The notes: a model not told the origin generated them from the letters alone. A DNA stretch of 9,985 nt from Haloarcula sp. (GCA_028275075.1 JAQCNK010000044.1:1-9985), one strand, 5' to 3'. Shown: positions 1 to 6,195, counted from the first letter of the stretch. Program-made: numbers and translations.

Positions 1-101
1 ACTTTTATTTTTGCAGCTATTAAAATCAACCGGTGGGAGTGAAACTAAATAATACCCCTGATTCCGCCGGCAGCTGTATATTACCGTTCGGGCAATCGCT
101 C
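1..101. other. AT-rich intergenic end beyond the PiT gene
   Basis: This stretch lies downstream of the minus-strand permease and is clearly richer in A+T than the coding DNA around it. A T-rich run at 3-12 could be the U-tract terminator of a plus-strand gene ending left of the window. A second AT-rich patch (around 47-54) could serve the permease mRNA end. No gene is visible in it. Plus-strand reading from base 33 runs antisense through the permease and is not a real gene. Confidence 0.4.
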
Positions 102-1301
102 TCAAACGAACGTGTCGACTGCGGCGAACACGCCGTAAGAGAGCACGAACGCGAGTACAAGCGAGCCTATCCAGGCGAGCACCGTCTTGCCCATCTTCCC
201 GCGGCTCACCTCGCCGTCGCCGGCGGCCGCGCCGGAACCGACAATGGCCGAAACGATGATTTCGTTGAACGAGACGGGAATCCCGAAGAAGACGGCAGTT
301 TGAGCGATGACAAAACTCGGGATGAGCGCGGCGATAGAGCGGCGGGGCCCGAGCGAGGAGTAGTCTTGCGCGAGCGCTTTTATCATTCGGGGCGCGCCCG
401 TCCACGAGCCGATGAGCAGGCCGATCCCGCCAAACAGCAGGACGCCAGTGATCGGGATGACCGACGCGGGGCCGGACTCAAGCAACGGGAGCAGGGGGCC
501 AAGCGCCAGTCCGACCTGGCTCCCACCGGCGGAGAACGCGACCAACCCGCCCAACACGAGCAGGAAGTGGCGCTGACCCGCTGCCTCGTCGATCTGCACG
601 TCGCGGTATAGCAGCCCACCCCCCAGCAGTGCCACAACCAGCGTGACGCCGGCGATAGTCGCCAGTCTGGGGGCTCCCGCGGCAGTTGCGATGGCCCCGG
701 CAACGGAGGCCTGCTGGGATCCGGGCGCGAGCAGGACAAAGCGGACGTTTGCCAACAGCGCCGCGACCAGGCCACCAAGAACGGGGACTAGCACGGGTTC
801 TGGCACCGATTCATGACGCAGCAGATACGCCGTCCCGTAGGCGATACCGCCCCCGACGAAGGGCACCGCGATCCACAGCGAGACGATTTCGATATACTTT
901 GCCGTCGCCGGCTGACCGCCCATCGCCAGCCCCACGCCGACGACAGCGCCGGTGACCGTAAAGGCCGTCGCGATCGGGTAGCCGGTGAAGATACCGATAG
1001 CCACGAGCACGGCGGCCGTCACCAAGGCGACGATAGCCGCTATCGCGGAGAGCCCGCCGCCGTCAGGGAACAACACGAGGCCACCGCCGACAGTCTCGGT
1101 GACGTTCGCACCCTGTAACACCGCGCCCGCAAGCCCAAGGAGGCCGACGAAGAAGCCAGCCCGCATCACGGAGATAGCGTTGGCTCCGACCGCCGGAGCG
1201 AACGGTGTCGACCCCGAAGAGCCAGCCCCGATTGCCCACGCCATGAACAGACTCGCCGCAGACGCTACAATAAGCGTCACCAGTACACTCGTCGCTACCA
1301 T
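102..1301 (-). CDS. PiT-family inorganic phosphate/anion permease
   Basis: A 399-residue, very hydrophobic protein with roughly ten or more membrane segments. Its two-fold layout is that of PiT (Pho-4) transporters, which bring phosphate, and in some members sulfate, into the cell by ion symport. The first repeat carries a Gly/Ala-rich motif at residues 25-44 (G-A-G-S-S-G then P-F-A-P-A-V-G-A-N-A), followed by a G-A-x-L-x-G-x-x-V-x-x-T-V-G type helix. The second repeat has the equivalent motif near residues 342-357 (P-V-S-F-N-E then I-V-x-A-I-V-G). Both depart from the textbook signatures (GAND in repeat 1, P-V-S-T-T-H in repeat 2), so the substrate is less certain than the fold. The length is normal for haloarchaeal members. 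The ATG at 1301 places Leu/Val/Ala helix residues right at the N-terminus. No PhoU-like partner lies beside it here. The family call is firm; phosphate as substrate is inference. Confidence 0.85.
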   Translation of the reverse strand: MVATSVLVTLIVASAASLFMAWAIGAGSSGSTPFAPAVGANAISVMRAGFFVGLLGLAGAVLQGANVTETVGGGLVLFPDGGGLSAIAAIVALVTAAVLVAIGIFTGYPIATAFTVTGAVVGVGLAMGGQPATAKYIEIVSLWIAVPFVGGGIAYGTAYLLRHESVPEPVLVPVLGGLVAALLANVRFVLLAPGSQQASVAGAIATAAGAPRLATIAGVTLVVALLGGGLLYRDVQIDEAAGQRHFLLVLGGLVAFSAGGSQVGLALGPLLPLLESGPASVIPITGVLLFGGIGLLIGSWTGAPRMIKALAQDYSSLGPRRSIAALIPSFVIAQTAVFFGIPVSFNEIIVSAIVGSGAAAGDGEVSRGKMGKTVLAWIGSLVLAFVLSYGVFAAVDTFV

Positions 1302-1322
1302 CTACAGCGGCGTTTGTGGGTG

Positions 1323-1333
1323 GGCTAAATGAG
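1323..1333 (-). promoter_or_regulatory. Candidate TATA box of the PiT permease
   Basis: Read on the minus strand, an AT patch (CTCATTTAGC) sits about 24-32 bases upstream of the permease ATG at 1301. This is where an archaeal TATA box would lie for a transcript with little or no leader, the common haloarchaeal arrangement. It rests on position and composition only. Confidence 0.3.
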
Positions 1334-1415
1334 CCTACCGTTCGCCGTGTCCGCTATCTCCACTCGAAACGCGGGGGTGTACATAGGTACCACACCACGA
1401 CTGGTCGAACTAAGC

Positions 1416-1427
1416 CCAACATGTTGG
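1416..1427. repeat. 12-bp perfect palindrome in a divergent promoter region
   Basis: CCAACATGTTGG is a perfect palindrome about 38 bases upstream of the ATG of the small membrane protein (1465) and about 115 bases upstream of the divergent permease. A dyad of this size near an archaeal TATA position could be an operator for a dimeric regulator. A single copy is weak evidence. Confidence 0.25.
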
Positions 1428-1464
1428 TCAAAACCTCAACCCGCTCCCGGGGTTCTGTACAGAT

Positions 1465-1746
1465 ATGACGCAACCGGACCACAAGACGAACCGCACCGCC
1501 GTTGCCCGGGGTATCTACCTGGTGATGGCGGCCTCGACGCTGCTGGGTATCGGCCACCATATCGATCACATCATCAGAGGGAACCACGTCGGCTGGCCGA
1601 TAACGAGCCACGTCAACCCGTTCACGTACAGCCTCGCAATCTACCCGCTCATCGCGTCGGTCTGTCTGGGGTCGCTGTACGCGGCTGCGGCGTGGTACAC
1701 AAATCGACCGCCAGCGAGACCATCCGTCGGGGTACCGCCCGCGTGA
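1465..1746 (+). CDS. Small two-helix membrane protein, possibly C-terminally truncated
   Basis: A 93-residue protein that I cannot assign to a named family. An N-terminal polar stretch is followed by one hydrophobic segment at about residues 13-33. A His/Asp/Arg-rich motif follows (H-H-I-D-H-I-I-R-G-N-H-V-G-W-P), then a second hydrophobic segment at about residues 53-75. The motif resembles small haloarchaeal membrane proteins that, from memory, continue with further helices. Here the frame leaves the second helix for a Pro/Arg-rich tail (W-Y-T-N-R-P-P-A-R-P) and stops at 1744-1746. The other two plus frames just downstream show no helix that could be the lost part, so a simple frameshift is not evident. 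The ATG at 1465 is the natural start; upstream reading in other frames is antisense or non-coding. The His cluster could bind metal or heme, but that is speculation. Confidence 0.6.
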   Translation: MTQPDHKTNRTAVARGIYLVMAASTLLGIGHHIDHIIRGNHVGWPITSHVNPFTYSLAIYPLIASVCLGSLYAAAAWYTNRPPARPSVGVPPA

Positions 1747-1814
1747 TGGAACAGTTCCTGCTGGGCGGGGACGAGCCGGGTTGAGGTGCCGGCAAATCGG
1801 TACAATCGACCACG

Positions 1815-2525
1815 TCAGTTCGTGTTCGGGTCACCGTCATCGCCCGGTTCAACGGCGTCAACGCCTTCGACGGCCTCGACCGCCTCGGTCACCTTTTCGG
1901 TGTCAACGTGCCAGCGGTCGACAGCCGAGTCGTAGTCGGACAGCCGGTTCGAAACGCGCATCTTCAGGTCGTCGTCGTTGACGTTGACCTCGAAGACGTA
2001 CTCCGGGGCCTCCTCGTCACCGATGCGCCGGAGATTCGCACTCACGAGTGGGTTGTCGAAGTAGTAGGGCGCGATCTGTGTCATCACGTTCCGGTAGACA
2101 GCGTCCTCGACTCTTCGCAACGCCTTTCGCCCGGCTGAGTCGGCCGCGCGGGCGACGTAGTCGACAGACTCGCCCCACTTGTTGATCGCCTCGTCGGGTT
2201 CGTCCAAGTTCTCGTAGGATTCGGAGAGTTTCTCACCGGCTTTCTGCAGATCCTCATCCGGACCTTTCCCAGCCTGTTCCCCTTTTCCCTCGTCGATACT
2301 GGCCTGCTCGGCCGTCTTCTCGTTGACGTCCTCGTCGAGCCGTTCATGGGTCTTGGGTCGCCAGTCGTCGAACTCTTCTAGGGCCGCATCGTCGATGTCG
2401 GTCTCGACGTCTGGATCGCCGAGCAGTTCCTGGAGCGCCTGGGTGATGCGCTCGCCGTGCTCGACGGCGTCGACCCAGCCGCCGTGTGTCTTGAATCCTG
2501 AAACGCTCTCTTCGATGTCTGCCAT
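1815..2525 (-). CDS. Acidic haloarchaeal protein, probably DUF5828 family
   Basis: A 236-residue soluble protein with very high Asp/Glu content and no membrane segment or signal peptide. The N-terminal part (residues 1-60; E-S-V-S-G-F-K then W-x-x-x-V-E-H-G-E-R-I) looks like the haloarchaeal family I recall as DUF5828. A charged, Lys/Glu/Gln-rich, probably helical linker covers about residues 60-115. A more ordered C-terminal domain covers about 120-225, with N-P-L-V-S-A-N-L-R-R-I and E-Y-V-F-E-V-N-V-N-D-D-D-L. The end is an Asp/Asn-rich tail. No catalytic motif is visible and the function is unknown. The ATG at 2525 is the first start and is divergent from the DJ-1/PfpI gene, so the two may share a control region at 2526-2675. 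The protein-coding call is secure; the DUF number is from memory. Confidence 0.75.
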   Translation of the reverse strand: MADIEESVSGFKTHGGWVDAVEHGERITQALQELLGDPDVETDIDDAALEEFDDWRPKTHERLDEDVNEKTAEQASIDEGKGEQAGKGPDEDLQKAGEKLSESYENLDEPDEAINKWGESVDYVARAADSAGRKALRRVEDAVYRNVMTQIAPYYFDNPLVSANLRRIGDEEAPEYVFEVNVNDDDLKMRVSNRLSDYDSAVDRWHVDTEKVTEAVEAVEGVDAVEPGDDGDPNTN

Positions 2526-2675
2526 TGTAGAAGATTCGAACGGTTACTACCGTCTATTCAGTAGTTTATGCTCGGACTGGTTAAGCGTTTCCGCTGGTGT
2601 CCCGATGGCATGCAGGCGGGCCACGGTGGGGACGGGTTGTTCCGCTTTTCCGTCTCGCGCAGCTACGCTATTGCG
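2526..2675. promoter_or_regulatory. Divergent promoter region between DUF5828-like and DJ-1/PfpI genes
   Basis: This 150-base spacer holds the starts of two divergent transcripts. For the minus gene, an AT-rich block at about 2552-2567 (AAACTACTGAATAGA on the minus strand) lies some 27-42 bases before the ATG and could hold its TATA box. For the plus gene, a T-rich block at 2643-2651 (CGCTTTTCC) lies 25-33 bases before the ATG at 2676, which fits a leaderless transcript. An upstream in-frame ATG at 2568 exists, but the extra 36 residues it adds are Arg/Trp/Gly-rich and unlike the acidic protein that follows. Confidence 0.35.
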
Positions 2676-3368
2676 ATGCCATCAGCATTGTTTGTCGTCA
2701 GCGAGGAAGGCTACTGGGGCGAGGAATGTATCGAGCCGCTCACCACACTCACGGACGCGGGCGTCGATATCGAAGTCGCGACGCCGAGCGGGTCGCCGCC
2801 GGTCATCGACGAGCGGTCGGTCGATCCCGACGAGGTCGGCGAGGAAACCGCCGAGCACTGTCTGTCGGTCCACGAGAACGACGAGCGCCTGAACGATCCG
2901 ACACCCATCGCGCAGGTCGACGCCGCGGCGTACGACGCCGTCGTTTTTCCCGGCGGCCACGGCACCGAGTGGGACATCACACAGGACAGCGATGCCCGCC
3001 GGCTGCTCCGTGACGCGGTCGAGGGCGAGGAGGGGACAGCGATGGTAGTCTGCCACGCCGTCGGAATTCTGGCCTTTACACGGGACAGCGACGGCGGCTT
3101 CCTCGTCGAGGGACGGTCGGTCACTGGCTTCCCCAACGCCTGGGAAGAGGGAATTGTCGATGAGAACGACCTGATGCCCGACGGCCGCAAGCTCCCCTAC
3201 TGGGTCGAGGACGAGGTGGAAGCTGTTGGCGGCAACTGGGACGCCGAACTGGACGGGGACACCAGCGTCACCGTCGATGGCGACCTCGTCACTGCTCGGG
3301 GCCCACCCTCCTCGGCCGAGGCTGCCCGGACGCTGCTTGCCGAACTCGGTGCCGAGACCCCGGCCTGA
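2676..3368 (+). CDS. DJ-1/PfpI (class I glutamine amidotransferase-like) protein
   Basis: A 230-residue cytosolic protein of the DJ-1/PfpI/Hsp31 superfamily, whose members act as chaperones, glyoxalase-like or deglycase enzymes, or peptidases. Starting at 2676 the first strand reads S-A-L-F-V-V-S-E-E-G-Y-W-G-E-E, with Glu residues where the family places its acidic active-site residue. The typical Y-D-A-V-V-F-P-G-G-H-G-T segment is at residues 86-97. The nucleophile elbow is at residues 123-131 (M-V-V-C-H-A-V-G-I), giving Cys126 and His127 as the probable catalytic pair. The rest (residues 145-210, with F-P-N-A-W-E-E and L-P-Y-W-V-E-D) matches larger Hsp31-like members in which the region after the Cys forms a cap and closes the fold. 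It was chosen over the ATG at 2568 because the added N-terminus has no family resemblance. The exact activity cannot be told from sequence. Confidence 0.88.
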   Translation: MPSALFVVSEEGYWGEECIEPLTTLTDAGVDIEVATPSGSPPVIDERSVDPDEVGEETAEHCLSVHENDERLNDPTPIAQVDAAAYDAVVFPGGHGTEWDITQDSDARRLLRDAVEGEEGTAMVVCHAVGILAFTRDSDGGFLVEGRSVTGFPNAWEEGIVDENDLMPDGRKLPYWVEDEVEAVGGNWDAELDGDTSVTVDGDLVTARGPPSSAEAARTLLAELGAETPA

Positions 3369-3385
3369 TACTGCCGACTGTACCA

Positions 3386-3402
3386 AACTGATACGATCAG
3401 TT
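3386..3402. repeat. 7-bp inverted repeat with 3-nt loop after the DJ-1/PfpI gene
   Basis: AACTGAT (3386-3392) and ATCAGTT (3396-3402) are perfect reverse complements around ACG. It begins 17 bases after the DJ-1/PfpI stop codon. It may be an mRNA 3'-end hairpin or a regulator site. No T-run follows it. Its right arm shares bases 3400-3402 with the outer stem of the larger hairpin next to it, so the two could not form fully at once. Confidence 0.5.
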
Positions 3403-3463
3403 GTAAGCCATTGCCGGGATTTGCCGAACCCGACTCGGCAAATAACCGGTACATCGTTACAAC
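3400..3463. repeat. 64-nt layered imperfect hairpin between DJ-1/PfpI gene and upp
   Basis: Three paired blocks are nested symmetrically. GTTGTAA (3400-3406) pairs with TTACAAC (3457-3463). CCGG (3414-3417) pairs with CCGG (3446-3449). ATTTGCCGA (3419-3427) pairs with TCGGCAAAT (3435-3443). The blocks are separated by a 7/7 internal loop and a 1/2 internal loop, with a 7-nt terminal loop, for 20 base pairs in all. It lies 178 bases before the upp ATG. Possible roles are a structured leader or small RNA, a long operator, or a relic of a small mobile element. No coding frame crosses it convincingly. Confidence 0.6.
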
Positions 3464-3640
3464 CGACCGTATGAAGGACTTTGCGGAGTTCCAGTCGGTA
3501 GCATGAACCCGGCCGAACGGTAGTCTTTCCCCGTCGATATCGGCGACCCCGCTCGGCGGTCGTCGACTCGCCGCACTGCTATGGCTCGGAACTCGGACAG
3601 CCACGGTAGCTATTTCCCAGTTCCACACAAGTCCTCCCGT
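3464..3640 (+). promoter_or_regulatory. upp upstream region with weak TATA candidate
   Basis: This is the non-coding remainder of the 272-base gap between the DJ-1/PfpI gene and upp. A TATA-like patch (GCTATTTCC, 3609-3617) lies 24-32 bases before the upp ATG at 3641, fitting a leaderless start. An 8-bp palindrome (CGATATCG, 3535-3542) is also present. An 11-codon reading frame at 3471-3506 has no sign of being translated. Confidence 0.35.
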
Positions 3641-4318
3641 ATGGCACTCGAACAGCGCGGTGACGCCTCGCTGGTCACGCACGCGCTCGCGAGGGACGAA
3701 CTCTCGCGGTTGCGCGACAGAGAGACCGAGCAGGTCGCGTTCCGGAAGGGCCTCGTCCGGTTGGGTCGCCTCTGTGGCTACGAGATAATCGACGGGCGCA
3801 TGGAGACCGAGTACGTCGAGATAGAGACGCCCCTGACCACGACGATGGGCGAGCGCGTGACGGGGCTGGACGATGTGATCATCGTCAACGTCCTCCGAGC
3901 AGCGACGCCCTTCGTCGAAGGGCTCCTGAAAGCGTTCCCGCGGGCCCGCCAGGGCGTCATCTCGGCAAGTCGGGACGAGTCCGCGGGGATGGACGACGAC
4001 GGCGAGTTCCCCATCTCCGTCGACTACGTGAAACTCCCCAACATCGGGCCCGAGGACACCGTCATCGTCGCCGACCCGATGCTGGCGACGGGGTCGACCA
4101 TGTCGGCCGTACTGGAACACATCACCGAGGCGGGCGCCGACCCGGAGAACCTCGTCGGCCTCTCAGCAGTCGCCGCCCCGCCCGGTATCGTCCGTGTGAC
4201 TGAGTCGTTCCCCGAGGTCGATTTGTTGACCGTCGCCATCGACGACGAACTCAACGAAGAGGGATTTATCGTCCCGGGACTTGGCGACGCCGGAGACCGA
4301 GCCTTCCGTACGACCTGA
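3641..4318 (+). CDS. upp: Uracil phosphoribosyltransferase
   Basis: A 225-residue cytosolic enzyme that joins uracil to PRPP to make UMP (pyrimidine salvage). The PRPP-binding loop is clear at residues 140-154 ([15 protein letters not shown]). The conserved [11 protein letters not shown] block, with its Arg, spans residues 85-95. The uracil-binding end is [14 protein letters not shown] at the C-terminus. The N-terminal half ([25 protein letters not shown]) matches archaeal Upp. I chose ATG 3641 over the upstream ATG at 3581 because haloarchaeal Upp starts about 10 residues before V-T-H-A-L-A-R and because a TATA-like patch fits 3641; the extra 20 residues would be non-homologous. The length is normal. 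It stands alone as a transcript and converges on the YigZ gene. Confidence 0.96.
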   Translation: MALEQRGDASLVTHALARDELSRLRDRETEQVAFRKGLVRLGRLCGYEIIDGRMETEYVEIETPLTTTMGERVTGLDDVIIVNVLRAATPFVEGLLKAFPRARQGVISASRDESAGMDDDGEFPISVDYVKLPNIGPEDTVIVADPMLATGSTMSAVLEHITEAGADPENLVGLSAVAAPPGIVRVTESFPEVDLLTVAIDDELNEEGFIVPGLGDAGDRAFRTT

Positions 4319-4681
4319 GTCCCGGCACTCCGAGTCGAAACCGGTTTTAGGCGGGTATGTCTATATCGGGTACTCCGATAGTTCGCCCGGTACCGAACCC
4401 CCTTCTTTCTGCTGGAAACCCACAGACAGCAGCCGTATTTTACTCCACCTGAAACATGTAGTCGCAAGGCCATCATGTAGAGGGCAGCGACCGTTGCGGA
4501 AGTCGACACGCAGCGACTCATACGATTGTTGTAGCTGTTTATACGGGTCGACAGAACGATTGATAGAATTCGCCTCCGCCAGACCCCGGCGAATATCTAT
4601 CAGGGCTTCTGTCGACCCGTATACCGGTGACCGTCCAGCCCGTGGGTTGGCGATACCGGGAAGAGACCACAACCGTCCGTA
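4319..4681. other. 363-base non-coding stretch between convergent genes
   Basis: This gap separates the ends of upp (+) and the YigZ gene (-) and is long for a compact haloarchaeal chromosome. Besides the large hairpin at 4540-4623 it holds a smaller inverted repeat at 4364-4380 (TATCGG, 5-nt loop, CCGATA), which could be the upp 3'-end structure. It also has a 7-bp direct repeat (CATGTAG at 4455-4461 and 4474-4480) and an 8-bp direct repeat (GCAGCGAC at 4484-4491 and 4510-4517). A minus-strand frame of 103 codons (4672-4361) is open. Its product is Ser/Gln/Arg-rich and not acidic, unlike real haloarchaeal proteins, so I do not call it a gene. No tRNA or box C/D pattern is evident. Confidence 0.55.
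4540..4623. repeat. 84-nt near-perfect long hairpin (17-bp perfect outer arms)
   Basis: The outer arms at 4540-4556 (TATACGGGTCGACAGAA) and 4607-4623 are perfect reverse complements over 17 bp. After a 4/4 internal loop the stem resumes. TGATAGA (4561-4567) pairs with TCTATCA (4596-4602), and ATTCGCC (4568-4574) pairs with GGCGAAT (4588-4594), with one bulged base at 4595. The terminal loop is 13 nt (4575-4587). In all, 31 base pairs lie in 84 nt. It sits in the gap between two convergent genes, where it would be read by run-through from either side. I see no flanking target-site duplication. It could be a bidirectional transcript-end structure, a small structured RNA, or a palindromic mobile-element relic. 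Confidence 0.8.
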
Positions 4682-5287
4682 TCAGCGATGGGTGTCGATG
4701 TCGGCTCTGCCACTGGTCGTGCTCCGGACACGGTCACGCAGGTCGCTGCCCTCGGCCGTGGGCACTCGAACGGCGAAGGTCACCTTGGCCTCGTAGTCGG
4801 CCTCGAAGTCGACGGCAGCTGATTCCAGCAGGCTTCGCACGCTGCCCGAGTCGTCGTACGTGACGGTGATCGAAAACCGTTCGTGGGGGAGTGACTCGAC
4901 GACACCGGCGGCGTCGACACCCTGTTTGACTGCTCGGGAGTACGAGCGTGCCAGCCCGCCCACACCGAGGTTCGTCCCGCCGTAGTATCTGGTGACGACG
5001 GCGACGACGTTCTCGACCTCGCGCTGCTGGAGCACGTTGAGCGCCGGCTTGCCCGCGCTCCCGCTGGGTTCGGCGTCGTCGCTCGAATATTCCCGAAACG
5101 GCGAGGCCCGCACTCGGTAGGCCGGGACGTTGTGGGTCGCGTCGGCATACTGCTCGCAGATCTCTTCATAGAACGCTTCGGCCGCCTCGACGGTCTCAGC
5201 AGGTGCGACGTGGCCGATGAACTCCGAGCCCTGCACCTCGAAGCGAGCGGTGGCGGGTTCGGCGACGGTCCAGTAGCTCTCGGACAC
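4682..5287 (-). CDS. YigZ/IMPACT family protein
   Basis: A 201-residue cytosolic protein of the YigZ/IMPACT (UPF0029) family. Eukaryotic IMPACT restrains the GCN2 kinase; the prokaryotic role is not settled. Visible family motifs are A-T-H-N-V-P-A-Y-R at residues 50-58, D-D-A-E-P-S-G-S-A-G-K-P at 70-81, and V-V-T-R-Y-Y-G-G-T-N-L-G-V-G-G-L-A-R-S-Y-S at 97-117. A C-terminal domain of about residues 130-190 (F-S-I-T-V-T-Y, then S-L-L-E-S-A) has the alpha/beta layout seen in bacterial YigZ. The start is GTG at 5287: an in-frame TGA lies only four codons upstream, and the N-terminus aligns with the family. The gene follows the ferredoxin gene by 32 nt and is the last gene of the hisB operon. The family call is firm; the function is not. 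Confidence 0.9.
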   Translation of the reverse strand: MSESYWTVAEPATARFEVQGSEFIGHVAPAETVEAAEAFYEEICEQYADATHNVPAYRVRASPFREYSSDDAEPSGSAGKPALNVLQQREVENVVAVVTRYYGGTNLGVGGLARSYSRAVKQGVDAAGVVESLPHERFSITVTYDDSGSVRSLLESAAVDFEADYEAKVTFAVRVPTAEGSDLRDRVRSTTSGRADIDTHR

Positions 5288-5319
5288 GGTCGCTCGTAGT
5301 CAGGCCCGGCGAATAGCCC

Positions 5320-5691
5320 TTATCCTTGCTCGCGGTCGCTCGACGGTGGGTCGGCGCTATCGCGTCCGGTCTCTCGCCCGCCCCACACCCGTTTGTCAAG
5401 GAGTTTCACACACATCCCCTCGCGGACCCGGAGCTGACAGGAGAGTCGCGGATAGCCAAAGCGGTCAGCGAGGTCGTCGTGCCAGTGGTCCGGTTCGGGG
5501 GGCTCGGCCAGCCGGACGCCACAGGTCGCACAGAGCCCGTTCCCGCCGCAGTTGAGCCGGCGAGCGTAGCGGCCGTGTGGGGAGAGATCAGCCTCGAGAA
5601 GTACATCGCGGAGCACGCTTCCCTCGGGCACCGTGAGCTCTCGTCGCTCGCCGTCGGGCGTCTCGACGGGTATCGTGATAGGGTGTGACAT
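5320..5691 (-). CDS. [2Fe-2S] ferredoxin-like protein
   Basis: A 123-residue cytosolic protein with a beta-grasp ferredoxin fold. The cluster ligands are evident: Cys48, Cys54 and Cys57 in N-C-G-G-N-G-L-C-A-T-C (C-x5-C-x2-C), and Cys85 in L-S-C-Q-L. A fifth Cys at 94 is probably not a ligand. The C-x5-C spacing is that of the adrenodoxin/bacterial class rather than plant-type C-x4-C. It also lacks the extra N-terminal domain of the major haloarchaeal ferredoxin, so it is not that protein. The C-terminal 20 residues are polar and probably disordered. The ATG at 5691 directly abuts the stop codon of the upstream regulator gene, which points to translational coupling. The redox partner is unknown and nothing nearby is an obvious reductase. 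Confidence 0.9.
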   Translation of the reverse strand: MSHPITIPVETPDGERRELTVPEGSVLRDVLLEADLSPHGRYARRLNCGGNGLCATCGVRLAEPPEPDHWHDDLADRFGYPRLSCQLRVREGMCVKLLDKRVWGGRETGRDSADPPSSDREQG

Positions 5692-6195
5692 TCAGGCCAG
5701 TTCGATGGTTCGGACGAAAGCCATCTCGCGCAGTTCGTTTATCAGGTCACCGGGCAGGGCCTCATCGGTGATGACGTAGAGCCGCGGGTCGTCGGTGAAC
5801 TCCGGGTCCTCGCTGAGGACCTGTCGGATAGAGATCTCCCGGTCGGCGATGGCCGCGGTCACCCGCGAGACGATGCCGGACTCGTCGGCCGCCCGCACGG
5901 AGACAGTGATGGCCGTCAGATCGAGAGCCGGCGCCAGATCAAGCAGGCTCGGAACGGCGGAGATGTTGCGGAAGATACGCCGCAGTTCGTCGTCGGCGAG
6001 GATGGCATCCGTCGTGGCGTTGACCACCCGTCGGTCGACCCCGACTTCACGGGCGATGCCCGTGTTGGGAATCTCGATGCCGCCCGAGACGACCCGGCCG
6101 TCCTCGTTGACCGAGAACCCCCGTTCGAGCAGCAGGCGGATGACGGTCTGCTGGCCCGGGGAGTCCTCGAACTTCTCCATGATCTCGTCGAACAT
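5692..6195 (-). CDS. HTH-ACT amino acid metabolism regulator-like protein
   Basis: A 167-residue cytosolic protein with two parts. Residues about 15-77 look like a winged-helix or HTH-type unit: T-V-I-R-L-L-L-E-R-G-F, then I-P-N-T-G-I-A-R-E-V-G-V-D-R-R-V-V, a classical helix-turn-helix reading. Residues about 93-166 form an ACT domain: A-I-T-V-S-V-R-A-A-D-E-S-G-I-V-S-R-V, then I-S-I-R-Q-V-L-S-E-D, L-Y-V-I-T-D. ACT domains bind small ligands, often amino acids. The layout matches an archaeal group of predicted regulators of amino acid metabolism (COG1707 from memory). It starts at the base right after the hisB stop (TAG-ATG) and ends at the base before the ferredoxin ATG, so it is co-transcribed with both. 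A role in sensing histidine or another amino acid is inference from context. Confidence 0.88.
   Translation of the reverse strand: MFDEIMEKFEDSPGQQTVIRLLLERGFSVNEDGRVVSGGIEIPNTGIAREVGVDRRVVNATTDAILADDELRRIFRNISAVPSLLDLAPALDLTAITVSVRAADESGIVSRVTAAIADREISIRQVLSEDPEFTDDPRLYVITDEALPGDLINELREMAFVRTIELA

Noticed and set aside
2531..2540. tRNA T-arm-like GATTCGAA
   Set aside because: The base before TTC is A rather than the required T, and no acceptor, D-arm or anticodon stem can be placed around it.
2682..3386. 234-codon minus-strand frame opposite the DJ-1/PfpI gene
   Set aside because: The plus strand carries clear DJ-1/PfpI motifs (P-G-G-H-G, V-V-C-H-A), so this is a shadow.
3471..3506. 11-codon leader peptide frame just after the 3400-3463 hairpin
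   Set aside because: It is not rich in any one amino acid, has no ribosome binding signal, and archaeal attenuation by leader peptides is not established.
3535..3542. CGATATCG palindrome upstream of upp as an operator
   Set aside because: Eight-base palindromes of this kind are frequent in GC-rich DNA and nothing else marks this one.
3197..4120. 307-codon minus-strand frame opposite upp and the DJ-1/PfpI gene end
   Set aside because: It is antisense to two well-supported genes and its long length comes from the codon bias of the true strand.
4455..4517. Short direct repeats as a CRISPR array
   Set aside because: The repeats are only 7-8 bp, two copies each, with irregular spacing and no cas gene.
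4361..4672. Minus-strand open frame of 103 codons in the upp-YigZ gap
   Set aside because: The product is Ser/Gln/Arg-rich and not acidic, it reads through the hairpin, and it has no family motif; open frames are common by chance in GC-rich DNA.
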